Both the position numbers and the translations under genes were made by a program. A stretch of 64,000 nt of DNA, taken from NCBI RefSeq assembly GCF_900105165.1, contig NZ_LT629740.1, positions 2,666,001 through 2,730,000 on the forward strand, given 5' to 3'. The stretch is from Mucilaginibacter mallensis. Lineage in GTDB: Bacteria > Bacteroidota > Bacteroidia > Sphingobacteriales > Sphingobacteriaceae. The notes under the pieces are model-generated. The model had not been told where the DNA came from, made no database searches, and saw nothing but the letters and a program-made list of their open reading frames with translations. Below, one piece after another: positions 1 through 8,456 of the stretch (position 1 is its first letter; the number at the start of each line of letters is the position of its first letter).

Positions 1-1044
1 AGGAATTTCCTGATCCTCAAACCTGGCCTTAAATTTACTTTTAAAATTAACAAGTGATTTTGTTACGCCACCGAAGGTTAATTTATTCAGGCAGTTTAAG
101 CCATCTTTTATATAGTCCTGATATTTTCTGTCGATTAAGGATTGTGACATCCTTTCATAACCAACATAAAACATGGACTTTAGCTTCTTCTCGGGGTGCA
201 GATATAAACTATTTTGTGTAAGATGTTTAATATTCACATCACTTTCCTGTTTAATACTGCTGATTAATTTTTCATAGGCTAATATATCTTCAGTGAATTT
301 GTTTTTTGTATTTCTGGCTGCGATACTTGCCAGCCTGTTAAAATACTTTTCCCCAATCATATTAGGATACAATTCGGATACCAACAAACCCGCTTCAACC
401 AGGTCGGCAATATAATTCACGGCATCATCTTTATCATCTATCAAATTATCAAGCCACGTAATTAATTCTATTTTAGTTTTCCCATCCTTACAAAAGCTCA
501 TTAGTTTATTCAATAGCCTGTCTGCCTTATAGGATGAAATCAGAAAATCAGTTTTCTCCTGATCTAAATCAAAAGCACTTGTTAAATACCGTTTCTCGTC
601 CTTTATAGTGTAAATAGCATTATTTGAATAATATTTCACATTGCTGAACCCGGCTGATTTTTCCATCTTTTTCGCTATGTTAACAGTGAACTGAAAATCA
701 GGGTTAACATAAATATGCTTCTCATTATCCAAAACACAAGGTCCTGTGTTTTTAGAATCGCTCCAGTTATGTGAGCTGAATGCCGAAAACATGCCAAATG
801 GTGTTGGCCGATAACACATCCTGTTAAAATATTTTTGCAGGCTGAGTTTTACCTTTTTATCCAAGGACTGGTAATTAAAGTTACAACGACTTAATTCCAT
901 ATAAAGGCTTTCACTTGCAAAAAATATTGCCGCCTGAAAAAACTGCGAGTTAAGCATCTCTTCCAGCATGGATGAATTATAATCATCATAACTTAAGGCA
1001 GGTGTTCTTAAGAACAGGTATGGACTAAAACAAACGTTAAGCAT
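1..1044 (-). CDS. Lantibiotic dehydratase (LanB-like), N-terminal part, cut by window edge
   Basis: The reading frame is open from an ATG at 1044 down to base 1 (348 codons, no stop), so the gene continues to the left. The N-terminus carries the class I lanthipeptide dehydratase signature: FLRTPAL at residues 11-17, the segment around ASESLYMEL (43-51), and the hallmark RPTPFGMFS at 79-87. The last visible residues (FKSKFKARFEDQEIP) match the family pattern that precedes the main glutamylation domain. Family members dehydrate Ser/Thr of a ribosomal precursor peptide using glutamyl-tRNA. The partner cyclase, precursor and transporter are not visible and may lie to the left. The gene is divergent from the glycosyltransferase at 1340. 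Family call is confident; the product is unknown. Confidence 0.85.
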   Translation of the reverse strand, partial: MLNVCFSPYLFLRTPALSYDDYNSSMLEEMLNSQFFQAAIFFASESLYMELSRCNFNYQSLDKKVKLSLQKYFNRMCYRPTPFGMFSAFSSHNWSDSKNTGPCVLDNEKHIYVNPDFQFTVNIAKKMEKSAGFSNVKYYSNNAIYTIKDEKRYLTSAFDLDQEKTDFLISSYKADRLLNKLMSFCKDGKTKIELITWLDNLIDDKDDAVNYIADLVEAGLLVSELYPNMIGEKYFNRLASIAARNTKNKFTEDILAYEKLISSIKQESDVNIKHLTQNSLYLHPEKKLKSMFYVGYERMSQSLIDRKYQDYIKDGLNCLNKLTFGGVTKSLVNFKSKFKARFEDQEIP

Positions 1045-1339
1045 ACATTTAAGGGTTTAAGTAATAGCAAAATCAATTAAGGTTAATAAACATCTGCCTG
1101 GGAGCTATCCCAAACAGCTAATTAAAAAAGGCAGTATAAAACAGGAAGCAATTAGTTTAATTGGTATGAGCAGACAACAATACAAAGGCTTTTGCAGCAC
1201 TAAATTAATAGAAATTGTAAAATAAAATTCAACTAAAGTTGGGAGGAAAACATCAATTATTGGGATTCTTTGTTGATCAATACTAAAACTTTTATGTTAA
1301 TTAGTAATTAAAACCTTACACCTCCTTAATTCAACCACA

Positions 1340-2428
1340 ATGCCAGCTATAGGTAAAATACAAAACGAGTTTATACATACTTTTAACGAGGTGGTTTATG
1401 ACGATTGTATTAACCATAAAACCAATAATTTTCACTTAAAAATTACAGGTGAAGAGAATGGTCAGCATTTGCATATAACATCATATACACAAAACCCCGA
1501 ACAAGGCTTTTGCGAGGGTGGTGCTTTTATACAAAAATTTGCGCCTTGTAGTATAGATCTCAGTTCCTATTCACAATCTGATGAACCTGTTATTTCGTGT
1601 ATTATATTATTAACTTTTAACTGCTTTTTTGTTCGGCATTTTCTTATCCCATCAATAATTGCCAATACTACTATACCTTATGAAATTATAATAGTTTATA
1701 ATGGTATTGCAACTGACTTAACGGTATTTGAAAATTTCAATTTAATTAAATCGGAAACAGGCTGTGTTTCTAAGGCATATAACAAAGGTGTTGCTACTGC
1801 AAAGGGTAAATTCATAGCAATTTTCCATGATGATTGCCTCATAACATCGCATAGCTGGCACCAACCCATGATAGCTGCTATAAATGACGGAGCATTTGCC
1901 ACAAGTACCGAAAGTGTATATAATCCCCATTTTAATTTTGAGTTTTTAAAAGGCACCCCATTATTAATGAGCAAAACAAATTATGAACTAATTGGAGGCC
2001 ATGATGAGTTCTTTTTTGCTGGCATTGAGGATTTGGATTTTTCATATCGCATTCAACGTAGCGGTTATAGTGTTAAAAAAGTAACCGTTCCATACCGGCA
2101 TTTTAATGGAATGAGCACGGTGATCTTATTAACCGGGGACCCAACATTGATGAGAACATTATTTGGTTATTGCCTGATACCCGAACTTATAATTGAAAAG
2201 TGGAAAACCAGGTTTATGAATTCATCTGAAACGCAAGCTATGATGCACGCAGTACATGGTGAAAATCTTAACTATTTTAAAAACAGGCTAGCATTACCAA
2301 TCAACTCAAATAAGTTAATTAATACAGAAGTGCTAACTATTGAGAAATATCCCACCCTTTATAATATCCGCTCTACTTATCAAAATTGGCTTATACAACA
2401 ATTTTCATCTGGTAATATTATACCATGA
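1340..2428 (+). CDS. Family 2 (GT-A) glycosyltransferase-like protein
   Basis: A 362-residue cytosolic protein. Residues about 84-120 give the Rossmann-type opening (SCIILLTFN...YEIIIVYNG), followed by SKAYNKGVATAKGKFIAIFHDD, where H163-D164-D165 is the DxD-like metal/nucleotide-sugar site. GGHDEFFFAGIEDLDFSYR is the typical GT2 acceptor-side motif (the GIEDLD acidic patch). The first ~80 residues are unlike a standard GT2 and may bind a partner or substrate. There are no membrane segments. It stands alone on the plus strand, 295 bp from the divergent LanB-like gene and 355 bp before the next operon, so it could belong to either. It may glycosylate a peptide or small molecule made here, but its acceptor cannot be read from sequence. 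Confidence 0.75.
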   Translation: MPAIGKIQNEFIHTFNEVVYDDCINHKTNNFHLKITGEENGQHLHITSYTQNPEQGFCEGGAFIQKFAPCSIDLSSYSQSDEPVISCIILLTFNCFFVRHFLIPSIIANTTIPYEIIIVYNGIATDLTVFENFNLIKSETGCVSKAYNKGVATAKGKFIAIFHDDCLITSHSWHQPMIAAINDGAFATSTESVYNPHFNFEFLKGTPLLMSKTNYELIGGHDEFFFAGIEDLDFSYRIQRSGYSVKKVTVPYRHFNGMSTVILLTGDPTLMRTLFGYCLIPELIIEKWKTRFMNSSETQAMMHAVHGENLNYFKNRLALPINSNKLINTEVLTIEKYPTLYNIRSTYQNWLIQQFSSGNIIP

Positions 2429-2783
2429 ATAAACAGCGGGCTATTACTTCATCTTTATTCTATAAAAAGCAGCTTTAACCTATTTGCAAACTGCCAAAAT
2501 GCACTATATCAAACATATAGTTAAATGTATCAATTATTAGTATCTGTATTTCTTAAACAAGCTAGTTGTAAGCCCTTACAACTTCAAGCTCTATTATTAA
2601 TCAATGTGGCAATAGTCTCATTGGTATTGATAAAAGCAGAGTTAGTGTAATAAAGTTATTTCCGGTACTTATAAAAATTAGTTTTAAGTCGTAGTTAATA
2701 ATGCAACTATTGATTTTGATCATTCTGCCTGCAACCAATTATTAAATATTATAACCTATTTCCTTCACCTAAAAAATAAAACC
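2429..2783. other. 355-bp AT-rich intergenic region before the long operon
   Basis: I see no gene longer than about 17 codons here on the plus strand and no convincing hairpin. It should hold the promoter of the 2784-19404 operon. A TTTG at 2715-2718 is followed at about the right distance only by a poor -7 match, so I do not call a promoter. Confidence 0.5.
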
Positions 2784-3062
2784 ATGGCAAAAACAAAAAG
2801 CTTTAATGGGATTACTCCAGCTATTTGGGAGTGTGTAAAAACTACATCTTTTAAAGAACACGGCACCATTTACGCACCCCCGGGCGCTGCAAGCGGAACG
2901 GCCACTACCAACACTCCGGTTGGAGAAGTGCTACTGAATTATGACTATAACGCATCTGCAGACACCGTTAATTACACCATTGTAAAAAAGCCATTTATAG
3001 TTGGCGAGGGTACAATTTGGGATGGCATCCAGGATACTATTGACGGTTGCTCCAATTCCTAA
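2784..3062 (+). CDS. Small protein of unknown function, first gene of the operon
   Basis: 92 residues with no signal peptide or membrane segment. I do not recognise the family. The sequence has an N-terminal part containing ITPAIWECVKTTSF, a small-residue turn-rich stretch (APPGAASGTATTNTP, about residues 33-47) and a C-terminal part with IVGEGTIWDGIQDTIDGC. Two cysteines (one near the start, one near the end) could pair or be modified. As the first of three small proteins ahead of several tailoring-type enzymes, it is a candidate substrate, carrier or structural component; that is inference from position only. The 33-bp gap to the next gene supports co-transcription. Confidence 0.6.
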   Translation: MAKTKSFNGITPAIWECVKTTSFKEHGTIYAPPGAASGTATTNTPVGEVLLNYDYNASADTVNYTIVKKPFIVGEGTIWDGIQDTIDGCSNS

Positions 3063-3095
3063 TTTTCATTTTTTTCATTAATAAAAATAAATCTT

Positions 3096-3422
3096 ATGAC
3101 TAAAGCATCATCAGGAAAATTAATTTTTTCCAACCCGGCCAACCCGGATTCCGCCTTTACTCCTGAAATGAAAAGCCTCAGTGAAGTAACAGCATTTACA
3201 GCCCACACCACAGCCCCTAAATTAAAAAGTGGCGCAACTGCTCCAAAGGTGGCCGTTTACACGGCACCGCCTAATGTAGTTGTATCACCGGGCAACCCGC
3301 TTATTATTAGCGGTAGCGGCCCTGTATCTGTACAATTTGGCACAGTAACCATTGAACCGGGCGGGCAAATATTTGTATACACAACTGCTGATATCAGTAT
3401 TGAAACATTAGTTAAACAATAA
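3096..3422 (+). CDS. Small beta-rich protein of unknown function
   Basis: 108 residues with no signal peptide and no cysteine. The N-terminal half is polar and Ala/Thr/Pro-rich. The C-terminal half looks like consecutive short beta strands with Gly turns (NPLIISGSGPVSVQF, then GTVTIEPGGQIFVYTTA), suggesting a small beta-sheet or beta-solenoid assembly. The family is not recognised. It sits between the 92-residue protein and the glycine-rich protein with short gaps (33 and 62 bp), so all three are probably made together. Confidence 0.6.
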   Translation: MTKASSGKLIFSNPANPDSAFTPEMKSLSEVTAFTAHTTAPKLKSGATAPKVAVYTAPPNVVVSPGNPLIISGSGPVSVQFGTVTIEPGGQIFVYTTADISIETLVKQ

Positions 3423-3484
3423 CTGAATTCAACCTAAAAACTAACGAAAATCAAAAATTATTAAACATTTAAATTATTAATCAT

Positions 3485-4150
3485 ATGAGCACTTTAACAG
3501 GTGATATTATTATATCCGGAGCCAATGGTTCTGCTGGCCAGCCGGGACAAGGTTTTTCAAACCCCGCCCCAAGTGGTGGTAACGGGGTTAACGCGTCATG
3601 CGACTGGGATTCAGTATGTCGCCCAAGCTCAAGTCCGGGCACAGCAGGTAGTAACGGCGCTGATGGCGGCGGCGCAGGTAATGCAGGTAATGGTACCGAC
3701 TGTCCAACAGCAACTATTAAAATAAACAATCTTCAGGGAACATTATTTGTAACTGCCGCAGCTGGCGACGGCGGAAGCGGCGGCAATGGTGGCGCCGGCC
3801 AGGGAGGCGGAAACGGCGGAAACGGCGGCTCGGCTTCAAGTTGCCCTGCAGGTAGTGATTGTAGTAACAGCCCTGGCGGCAATGCCGGCAATGGCGGCAA
3901 CGGTGGTGCCGGAGGTAATGCGGGTAATGGTGGTTATGGCAGTACCAGCATTATCACCTACCATGGTGGTAATGTAGTTACCTCAACTCCTACTCCTAAG
4001 GGTGGCAATGTTGGTGTAGGCGGTGTAGGTGGTTCAGCCGGACAAGCTGGTTCGCCAGGCGGTAGTGCAGGTAGCGGCGGCAAGGCAGGCGCCGGAGGCA
4101 CAGCCGGTAATAATGGTACTCCTGCTAATATCATTCCTCAACCAGTTTAA
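3485..4150 (+). CDS. Glycine/asparagine-rich low-complexity protein
   Basis: 221 residues dominated by Gly-Gly-Asn/Ala triplets. It starts with a short beta-like lead (TLTGDIIISG), has a small ordered island (residues ~77-93, TATIKINNLQGTLFVTA), then long GGNGG tracts interrupted by two Cys-containing loops (SSCPAGSDCSNS) and a threonine-rich insert. There are six cysteines, in pairs. The composition resembles collagen-like or PE_PGRS-type glycine-rich proteins, without homology being implied. There is no signal peptide. ATG at 3485 is the first start in frame and lies 62 bp after the previous stop. A role as a scaffold, coat or modified substrate is possible but not shown. Confidence 0.65.
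   Translation: MSTLTGDIIISGANGSAGQPGQGFSNPAPSGGNGVNASCDWDSVCRPSSSPGTAGSNGADGGGAGNAGNGTDCPTATIKINNLQGTLFVTAAAGDGGSGGNGGAGQGGGNGGNGGSASSCPAGSDCSNSPGGNAGNGGNGGAGGNAGNGGYGSTSIITYHGGNVVTSTPTPKGGNVGVGGVGGSAGQAGSPGGSAGSGGKAGAGGTAGNNGTPANIIPQPV
3765..4110 (+). repeat. Low-complexity GGC/GGT-AAT repeat tract inside the glycine-rich gene
   Basis: Imperfect in-frame repeats of Gly-Gly-Asn/Ala codons raise local GC well above the surroundings. They cause spurious long open frames on the other strand and frames (for example 3481-3729 minus), which are not genes. Confidence 0.7.
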
Positions 4151-4164
4151 TACAACAACCAAGC

Positions 4165-5184
4165 ATGCTCGATACTAAACAAAAAGTTATCAATCATATT
4201 GAGCAGCTTTCATCCCTTGCTGCAGCACTTAGTAAGGCACCTGCCAAACAGGTGCTGCAGCTCAGAGATGAATTGCTGGCATTACCTGGAGAGGATTACC
4301 CGTTTCAACCTGGTGGCCGTTCTGGTTTAAATGCTGATGGCAGCCCGCTGCAGTTTTGCATCAGTTCATCAATTAATGGTTTAAACGGGCGCTTTATCAG
4401 TGATCCCGCATGTATCATTGGCTCAACAGGCCAGCGCTATAGCCATAGTTACGATGCGCTCCAAAAACTTTATGAAATAACCGGCTCAACTGCTATTCAG
4501 CAAATTTGTGAAGACATGCTCAGCTTCCATTTGCCTGTTGAAAAGGAAACGCTTGATGATTACCCTGATGGTGTACTTTGGTTGGGAGCTTCGCCCGATA
4601 TGGATGGTATTGCCGTATATATGGACGGGCGCCGTGGTGGTAACGAAGCATCATGGCAAAGACTGAGAGATTGGTTAAACTATCTGATGCCGCAAAATAC
4701 TGAAGTAGATAATTTTATAGACCATGCAAGCCAGCATGCTGGTATAATGAGCATTGGTTTGGAAGGCAGCAGCATGGAAAACCTGCGGGCTAAGGTCTAT
4801 TTCCGTTTATCCCACCCGTCAACTTTAAATGACCTGGCTATTCCTTTATTGCTACGTAATGAGTTTTCACTTTTTCTGGATGATGTTGTTGGCGAAAGAG
4901 AAATAAGATTATCGGGCCTCGTATTTAACATTGGATTTCACATTGCATCGGGCAAAATGTTTGATGCTAAAATTGATATATGCGGCTGTAATGCTTGTGT
5001 TAACCTTAATACCGAATCATGGATGCACGTAATAAAACACACAACATCCCGGTATCTGCTTACCCCATTCCCAATTAGTGCAAAAGTACTTGATGAACAA
5101 TGCGCCATATCCTATTACGGTATTGGCGTAGATCGGAAGGGAGATGTGAGAATGAACCTATACCTGAAAAATAAAATATTATAA
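4165..5184 (+). CDS. Putative ABBA-fold (PT-barrel) prenyltransferase-like protein
   Basis: 339 residues, soluble. The visible architecture is five repeats of a strand-turn-strand pair separated by helices: LQFCISSS (~62), GVLWLGASPDMDGIAVYMD (~136-154), IMSIGLEGSS...RAKVYFRLS (~193-216), LVFNIGFHIAS...AKIDICGCN (~252-276) and ISYYGIGVDRKGDVRMNLYLK (~315-335). This five-fold alpha-beta-beta-alpha pattern and length fit aromatic/peptide prenyltransferases of the ABBA type (including the cyanobactin LynF/PatF group). In those enzymes, Lys/Arg at the ends of inner strands bind pyrophosphate; RAK, DAK and VRMN could serve here. This is a fold inference, not a recognised close homologue. It is 14 bp after the glycine-rich gene and 2 bp before the next gene. 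Confidence 0.45.
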   Translation: MLDTKQKVINHIEQLSSLAAALSKAPAKQVLQLRDELLALPGEDYPFQPGGRSGLNADGSPLQFCISSSINGLNGRFISDPACIIGSTGQRYSHSYDALQKLYEITGSTAIQQICEDMLSFHLPVEKETLDDYPDGVLWLGASPDMDGIAVYMDGRRGGNEASWQRLRDWLNYLMPQNTEVDNFIDHASQHAGIMSIGLEGSSMENLRAKVYFRLSHPSTLNDLAIPLLLRNEFSLFLDDVVGEREIRLSGLVFNIGFHIASGKMFDAKIDICGCNACVNLNTESWMHVIKHTTSRYLLTPFPISAKVLDEQCAISYYGIGVDRKGDVRMNLYLKNKIL

Positions 5185-5186
5185 AT

Positions 5187-5543
5187 ATGCAACAGAACAA
5201 TCTTGTACCACGAAACAGGATCGTGCTCTATTACCAGGGCTATTGTAAAAAATGTCAGATATTATCAAAAATGGTTGTATTGATGTCATTCAATTTCATC
5301 AAACGTATACCACTTGAAGTAGACGATAGCATTAAATTATTTTTTGATGATTATCCCAAGGCAAAAGGCTACCCTATTCTTTTCCTGGGCAGCAGGCCCG
5401 TTTATAATTACTGGGTATTCCCAGCTGTTCCGTTCGCCATTGTGTTATCATGGTTTTACACGGTAAGATCGATGGTTTTATCTGAAAGAGCGGCACCATT
5501 GCCTAAGTCTAAAAATCAATATCCACCCTTTTTTCCAAATTAA
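5187..5543 (+). CDS. DCC-type (DUF393-like) CxxC protein
   Basis: 118 residues. IVLYYQGYCKKC (C20 and C23) replaces the usual YDGxCxxC opening of the DCC thiol-disulfide oxidoreductase family; the Asp of the family motif is Gln here. A hydrophobic stretch (about residues 72-95, VYNYWVFPAVPFAIVLSWFY) may be a membrane or amphipathic segment, which a standard thioredoxin fold lacks. It could keep cysteines of the neighbouring proteins in a given redox state, or be a structural remnant. It starts 2 bp after the preceding stop, indicating translational coupling. Confidence 0.5.
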   Translation: MQQNNLVPRNRIVLYYQGYCKKCQILSKMVVLMSFNFIKRIPLEVDDSIKLFFDDYPKAKGYPILFLGSRPVYNYWVFPAVPFAIVLSWFYTVRSMVLSERAAPLPKSKNQYPPFFPN

Positions 5544-5554
5544 ACATATAACAT

Positions 5555-6385
5555 ATGCGACCAATTTTTAATGATCCTGCAATACAGGCGGAATTTGAAG
5601 ATAAAGGTTATGTAGTAGTTGATTTTTTAACCGCTAAAGAATTAAGCACATTAAAAGAGGCTTATAAAAGTTCTAGAGATCAGCCTATACAAATGGGTTT
5701 TTCCACCTCAAATATGAGCATGGACACCAATTACCGGCGTAAGGCATCTGATACTGTCACCATCAGTTTTAACAGGGCCATGAATCATTATTTTGATCGC
5801 TGTAAAATATTCTTTGGCATATTCACATCTAAACAACCCGGCCAGGAAAAAAGCTTATGCCCCATGCACCAGGACCCGGCGTATGTAGATGAAAATAATT
5901 ATACCGGCCTTACCATATGGGTGCCGCTAATAGATGTTGATGAAACCAATGGCGCACTTGAAGTAATTGACAGGAGCCATTTACTAAATGGCTGGCCACG
6001 CAGCACACTCCCACGCTTTCCCTATAATGATTTAGTACCCCTATTATTAAAAAAATATTTTAAGCGGATCAATATGAAAGCCGGGCAGGCATACCTGGGC
6101 AGTTCAAGGATATTTCACTGGTCGCCACCCAATTTGAGTAATACCGAAAGGGTGGCCGCATTAGCCTGGATGGCAGAAGAAGAAAGCACTATGCGCTGTT
6201 ATTACCAGGATTACCAGAATCCCGGCGAAACGATGGAGGTGTTTGAGCTTGAACCCAGCCACTATATAGAGAAACCGCTCTTTAGTCGACCGGATGAAAG
6301 TAAAGCCGTAAAAATTGGTATTATCCCCTACAAGTATGAAGTGCTTGACGAAATAAAAATTGATGCCCTAATCCATTATGCCTAA
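5555..6385 (+). CDS. Phytanoyl-CoA dioxygenase (PhyH) family Fe(II)/2-oxoglutarate oxygenase, copy 1
   Basis: 276 residues with the complete iron-binding triad visible: H105-x-D107 in CPMHQDPAY, distal H188 in IFHWSPPN, and R199 (TERVAALAW) for the 2-oxoglutarate carboxylate. The N-terminal GYVVVDFLTAKEL is the standard PhyH opening. The family hydroxylates or otherwise oxidises lipids, amino acids, peptides and natural products. The next gene is a clear paralog in the same frame order (MKAGQAYLGSSRIFHWSPP versus MRAGQAYIGSPALFHASPP), indicating tandem duplication and division of labour on two positions or two intermediates. The substrate is unknown. Confidence 0.85.
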   Translation: MRPIFNDPAIQAEFEDKGYVVVDFLTAKELSTLKEAYKSSRDQPIQMGFSTSNMSMDTNYRRKASDTVTISFNRAMNHYFDRCKIFFGIFTSKQPGQEKSLCPMHQDPAYVDENNYTGLTIWVPLIDVDETNGALEVIDRSHLLNGWPRSTLPRFPYNDLVPLLLKKYFKRINMKAGQAYLGSSRIFHWSPPNLSNTERVAALAWMAEEESTMRCYYQDYQNPGETMEVFELEPSHYIEKPLFSRPDESKAVKIGIIPYKYEVLDEIKIDALIHYA

Positions 6386-6391
6386 CAAAAT

Positions 6392-7285
6392 ATGGAGACT
6401 ATCATACAACCATCAGAAGCCCAATTATTGGGCTCACTTAAAAAAAAACGGCAGCTTTTTAGGGATATAAGCTTACAGGAAAGATTTGACCGTGATGGGT
6501 ATGTGGTGATTGATTTCTTAACCTCTGTTGAAGTTGATTCATTAAACGAGGCTTATGCCAATTTACAGGGTGATTTAGGCACACCTGCATTCGCATCAAC
6601 CATAATGAGCCGCAATGCCGAATACCGGCTCGAGGTATCGGCGTTAATTGAAAATACTTTCGCACGTGCCATAAATGAAATGTTTCAAGATACCCGTTTT
6701 TACTGGGGCAACTTCAACATAAAATATCCGAGCAATAATATGGGGGCCGTTCCACTGCACCAGGATCATTCATTTTTGGATGAGCGCGTTTTTCAAACCT
6801 TAGGATTCTGGGTGCCGTTGGTTGATACTACTCCTCAAAATGGCGCTTTGCAAGTTATACCTGGCAGCCATACCCTGTTAAAACAATTACGTTGCGGCGG
6901 CCGGCCATTTCCTTATGCCACATCACAGCAAACCTTACTGGAACAATTTGGCAAGCAACTATTAATGCGGGCCGGGCAGGCTTATATTGGCAGTCCTGCA
7001 CTTTTTCATGCATCACCACCAAATACAAGCGCACAGCCCCGCATTGTAGCCGCAGGACTGGCTGGGCCGATTGAGAGCAGCCTGATATATTGCCATTATC
7101 ATAAAGTAAATGACATTGGCATGGCCGAAATTTTTGAGGTTGATCATAATTACTACGTTACGGCGCCCTTATTCAGCAAACCTGATATTGGCAGGTACAG
7201 GTTAACAGAGATCGCACGGGTTGATAGATCCATGCCGGATATTGAATCAATAATTGAAGCACTCAGCGATTTTTCCAAATCATAA
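6392..7285 (+). CDS. Phytanoyl-CoA dioxygenase (PhyH) family oxygenase, copy 2
   Basis: 297 residues, paralog of the gene 6 bp upstream, with about 20 extra N-terminal residues. The triad is intact: H123-Q-D125 (PLHQDHSF), H206 (LFHASPPN) and R217. The Trp following the distal His in copy 1 is Ala here, one of several active-site-proximal differences, so substrate or position specificity probably differs. ATG at 6392 is the only upstream start in frame after the preceding stop. Confidence 0.85.
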   Translation: METIIQPSEAQLLGSLKKKRQLFRDISLQERFDRDGYVVIDFLTSVEVDSLNEAYANLQGDLGTPAFASTIMSRNAEYRLEVSALIENTFARAINEMFQDTRFYWGNFNIKYPSNNMGAVPLHQDHSFLDERVFQTLGFWVPLVDTTPQNGALQVIPGSHTLLKQLRCGGRPFPYATSQQTLLEQFGKQLLMRAGQAYIGSPALFHASPPNTSAQPRIVAAGLAGPIESSLIYCHYHKVNDIGMAEIFEVDHNYYVTAPLFSKPDIGRYRLTEIARVDRSMPDIESIIEALSDFSKS

Positions 7286-7289
7286 AACA

Positions 7290-8450
7290 ATGTTTGATAC
7301 AGCATCATCAATACCCGCCACAACATCGTTTTCTAAAACGCCGAAAATAGATCTTCCGGAGATAAAGAATCCCTGGCAAGCTTTAAGTTATAAGGGATTA
7401 GAGCACCTGTTACTGGAGTATGCCAATGGTTTTGCAGCTACAAAACATGTAATGCCATTCCCGCGTGAAGTATTTCAGGTAGATAAGGATTTTCAGGAAG
7501 GCGATGTATTTCAAAGGGCACTTATACTTGATACGCTACTTGATTTCAACTCAGGCCTGCAAAATCAATTAAATGATATTATTACAGCAGAAGCCAACTA
7601 TCTTTTTAATGCACGCCGAAAAACCGGTATTGGTGGATGGGCATATTTCCCTGATCTGCGTGAGCTACCACCTGATGCTGATGACCTTGCACAGGTAATG
7701 CAGGTATTATTACGGGCACGTTACTCACAAGCCGCTACTCCATACTTTGAACAGGCTCTAAACGTATTACTTAATGATCAGGCCAATGCTGATAATGGAT
7801 GGGAATCATGGATCATCCCCAAAAACAATCAAACAGAAGAACAGCAGCTACAAACTATTTGGGTTAACAAAGCCTGGGGAACCGGCTCTGATATTGAAGT
7901 GGTTGCCAATTTGGTATACGCGCTTATTTTATTTGATAGTAGAAGATTTGCCGCAGCCATTGAGCGTGGTTTAACCTTTTTATTGAACAGCCACAAAAAC
8001 CGTCATTACTGGGAAAGCACCTGGTATTACGGCGATTATTATGGCACTTATGTAAGCTTACGGGCAATTTGTGCTGCTAACGGCCCTGAAAATACTGTTC
8101 AAGGCACTGTTGCCTTTCTTGAAAACAGCAGGCAGCCCGATGGCAGCTGGACAGAGCGGCAGGAAAGCAACCCATTACAAACCGCATTGGCATTACTTGC
8201 ATTAAGTATCGGCAAAAAACATCTCGGCCTCACAATTGATGAACAATGGCTGCAAAGCAGCCTAAATTACCTGCAACAAACCTGCGATGCAAATGGCAAC
8301 TGGCCATCAAGCCCATTTATACGGATGCCGATGGGCCGGCCGATGGGGTTTGTACATACCATACTAACCTATGAAAGCGCTGCCATAACCAGCAATTATG
8401 TGGCAAAGGCGTGCAATCACCTATGCCAAAATCATATCAACCAAAACTAA
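7290..8450 (+). CDS. Toroid (prenyltransferase/squalene-oxidase repeat) protein with DxDD motif, terpene-cyclase-like
   Basis: I choose the ATG at 7290 (4 bp after the previous stop) over an ATG at 7254 inside it, giving 386 residues. The protein has alpha-alpha-toroid features: GGWAYFPDL, then P-DADD-L at 129-132, the acidic motif that protonates substrate in class II terpene cyclases (DxDD). Later come QW-like repeats QPDGSW and QTCDANGNW, and a WYYGDYYGTYVSL segment. At 386 residues it is shorter than squalene-hopene cyclase (~630) or two-domain class II diterpene cyclases (~500 or more), so it would be a one-barrel or minimal enzyme. It could be a true cyclase or a non-catalytic toroid such as a scaffold or protein prenyltransferase relative. 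It has no signal peptide. Confidence 0.65.
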   Translation: MFDTASSIPATTSFSKTPKIDLPEIKNPWQALSYKGLEHLLLEYANGFAATKHVMPFPREVFQVDKDFQEGDVFQRALILDTLLDFNSGLQNQLNDIITAEANYLFNARRKTGIGGWAYFPDLRELPPDADDLAQVMQVLLRARYSQAATPYFEQALNVLLNDQANADNGWESWIIPKNNQTEEQQLQTIWVNKAWGTGSDIEVVANLVYALILFDSRRFAAAIERGLTFLLNSHKNRHYWESTWYYGDYYGTYVSLRAICAANGPENTVQGTVAFLENSRQPDGSWTERQESNPLQTALALLALSIGKKHLGLTIDEQWLQSSLNYLQQTCDANGNWPSSPFIRMPMGRPMGFVHTILTYESAAITSNYVAKACNHLCQNHINQN

Positions 8451-8456
8451 ACTATC

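Noticed and set aside
1166..1225. 19-codon open frame on the plus strand as a possible precursor peptide
   Set aside because: Too short, no leader-like sequence and no support beyond the start and stop codons.
2425..2478. 17-codon frame overlapping the glycosyltransferase stop (ATGA)
   Set aside because: The overlap is attractive but the peptide is tiny and has no recognisable feature.
2715..2750. Candidate promoter TTTG plus AT-rich -7 ahead of the long operon
   Set aside because: The -7 match is poor and AT-rich sequence gives many such matches.
3481..3977. Long open frames on other frames and the minus strand across the glycine-rich gene
   Set aside because: They are caused by GGC/GGT repeats; only the 3485-4150 frame has sensible start, spacing and context.
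3765..4110. Repetitive tract as a possible CRISPR or tandem-repeat array
   Set aside because: Repeats are in-frame Gly/Asn codons without conserved spacers or repeat length.
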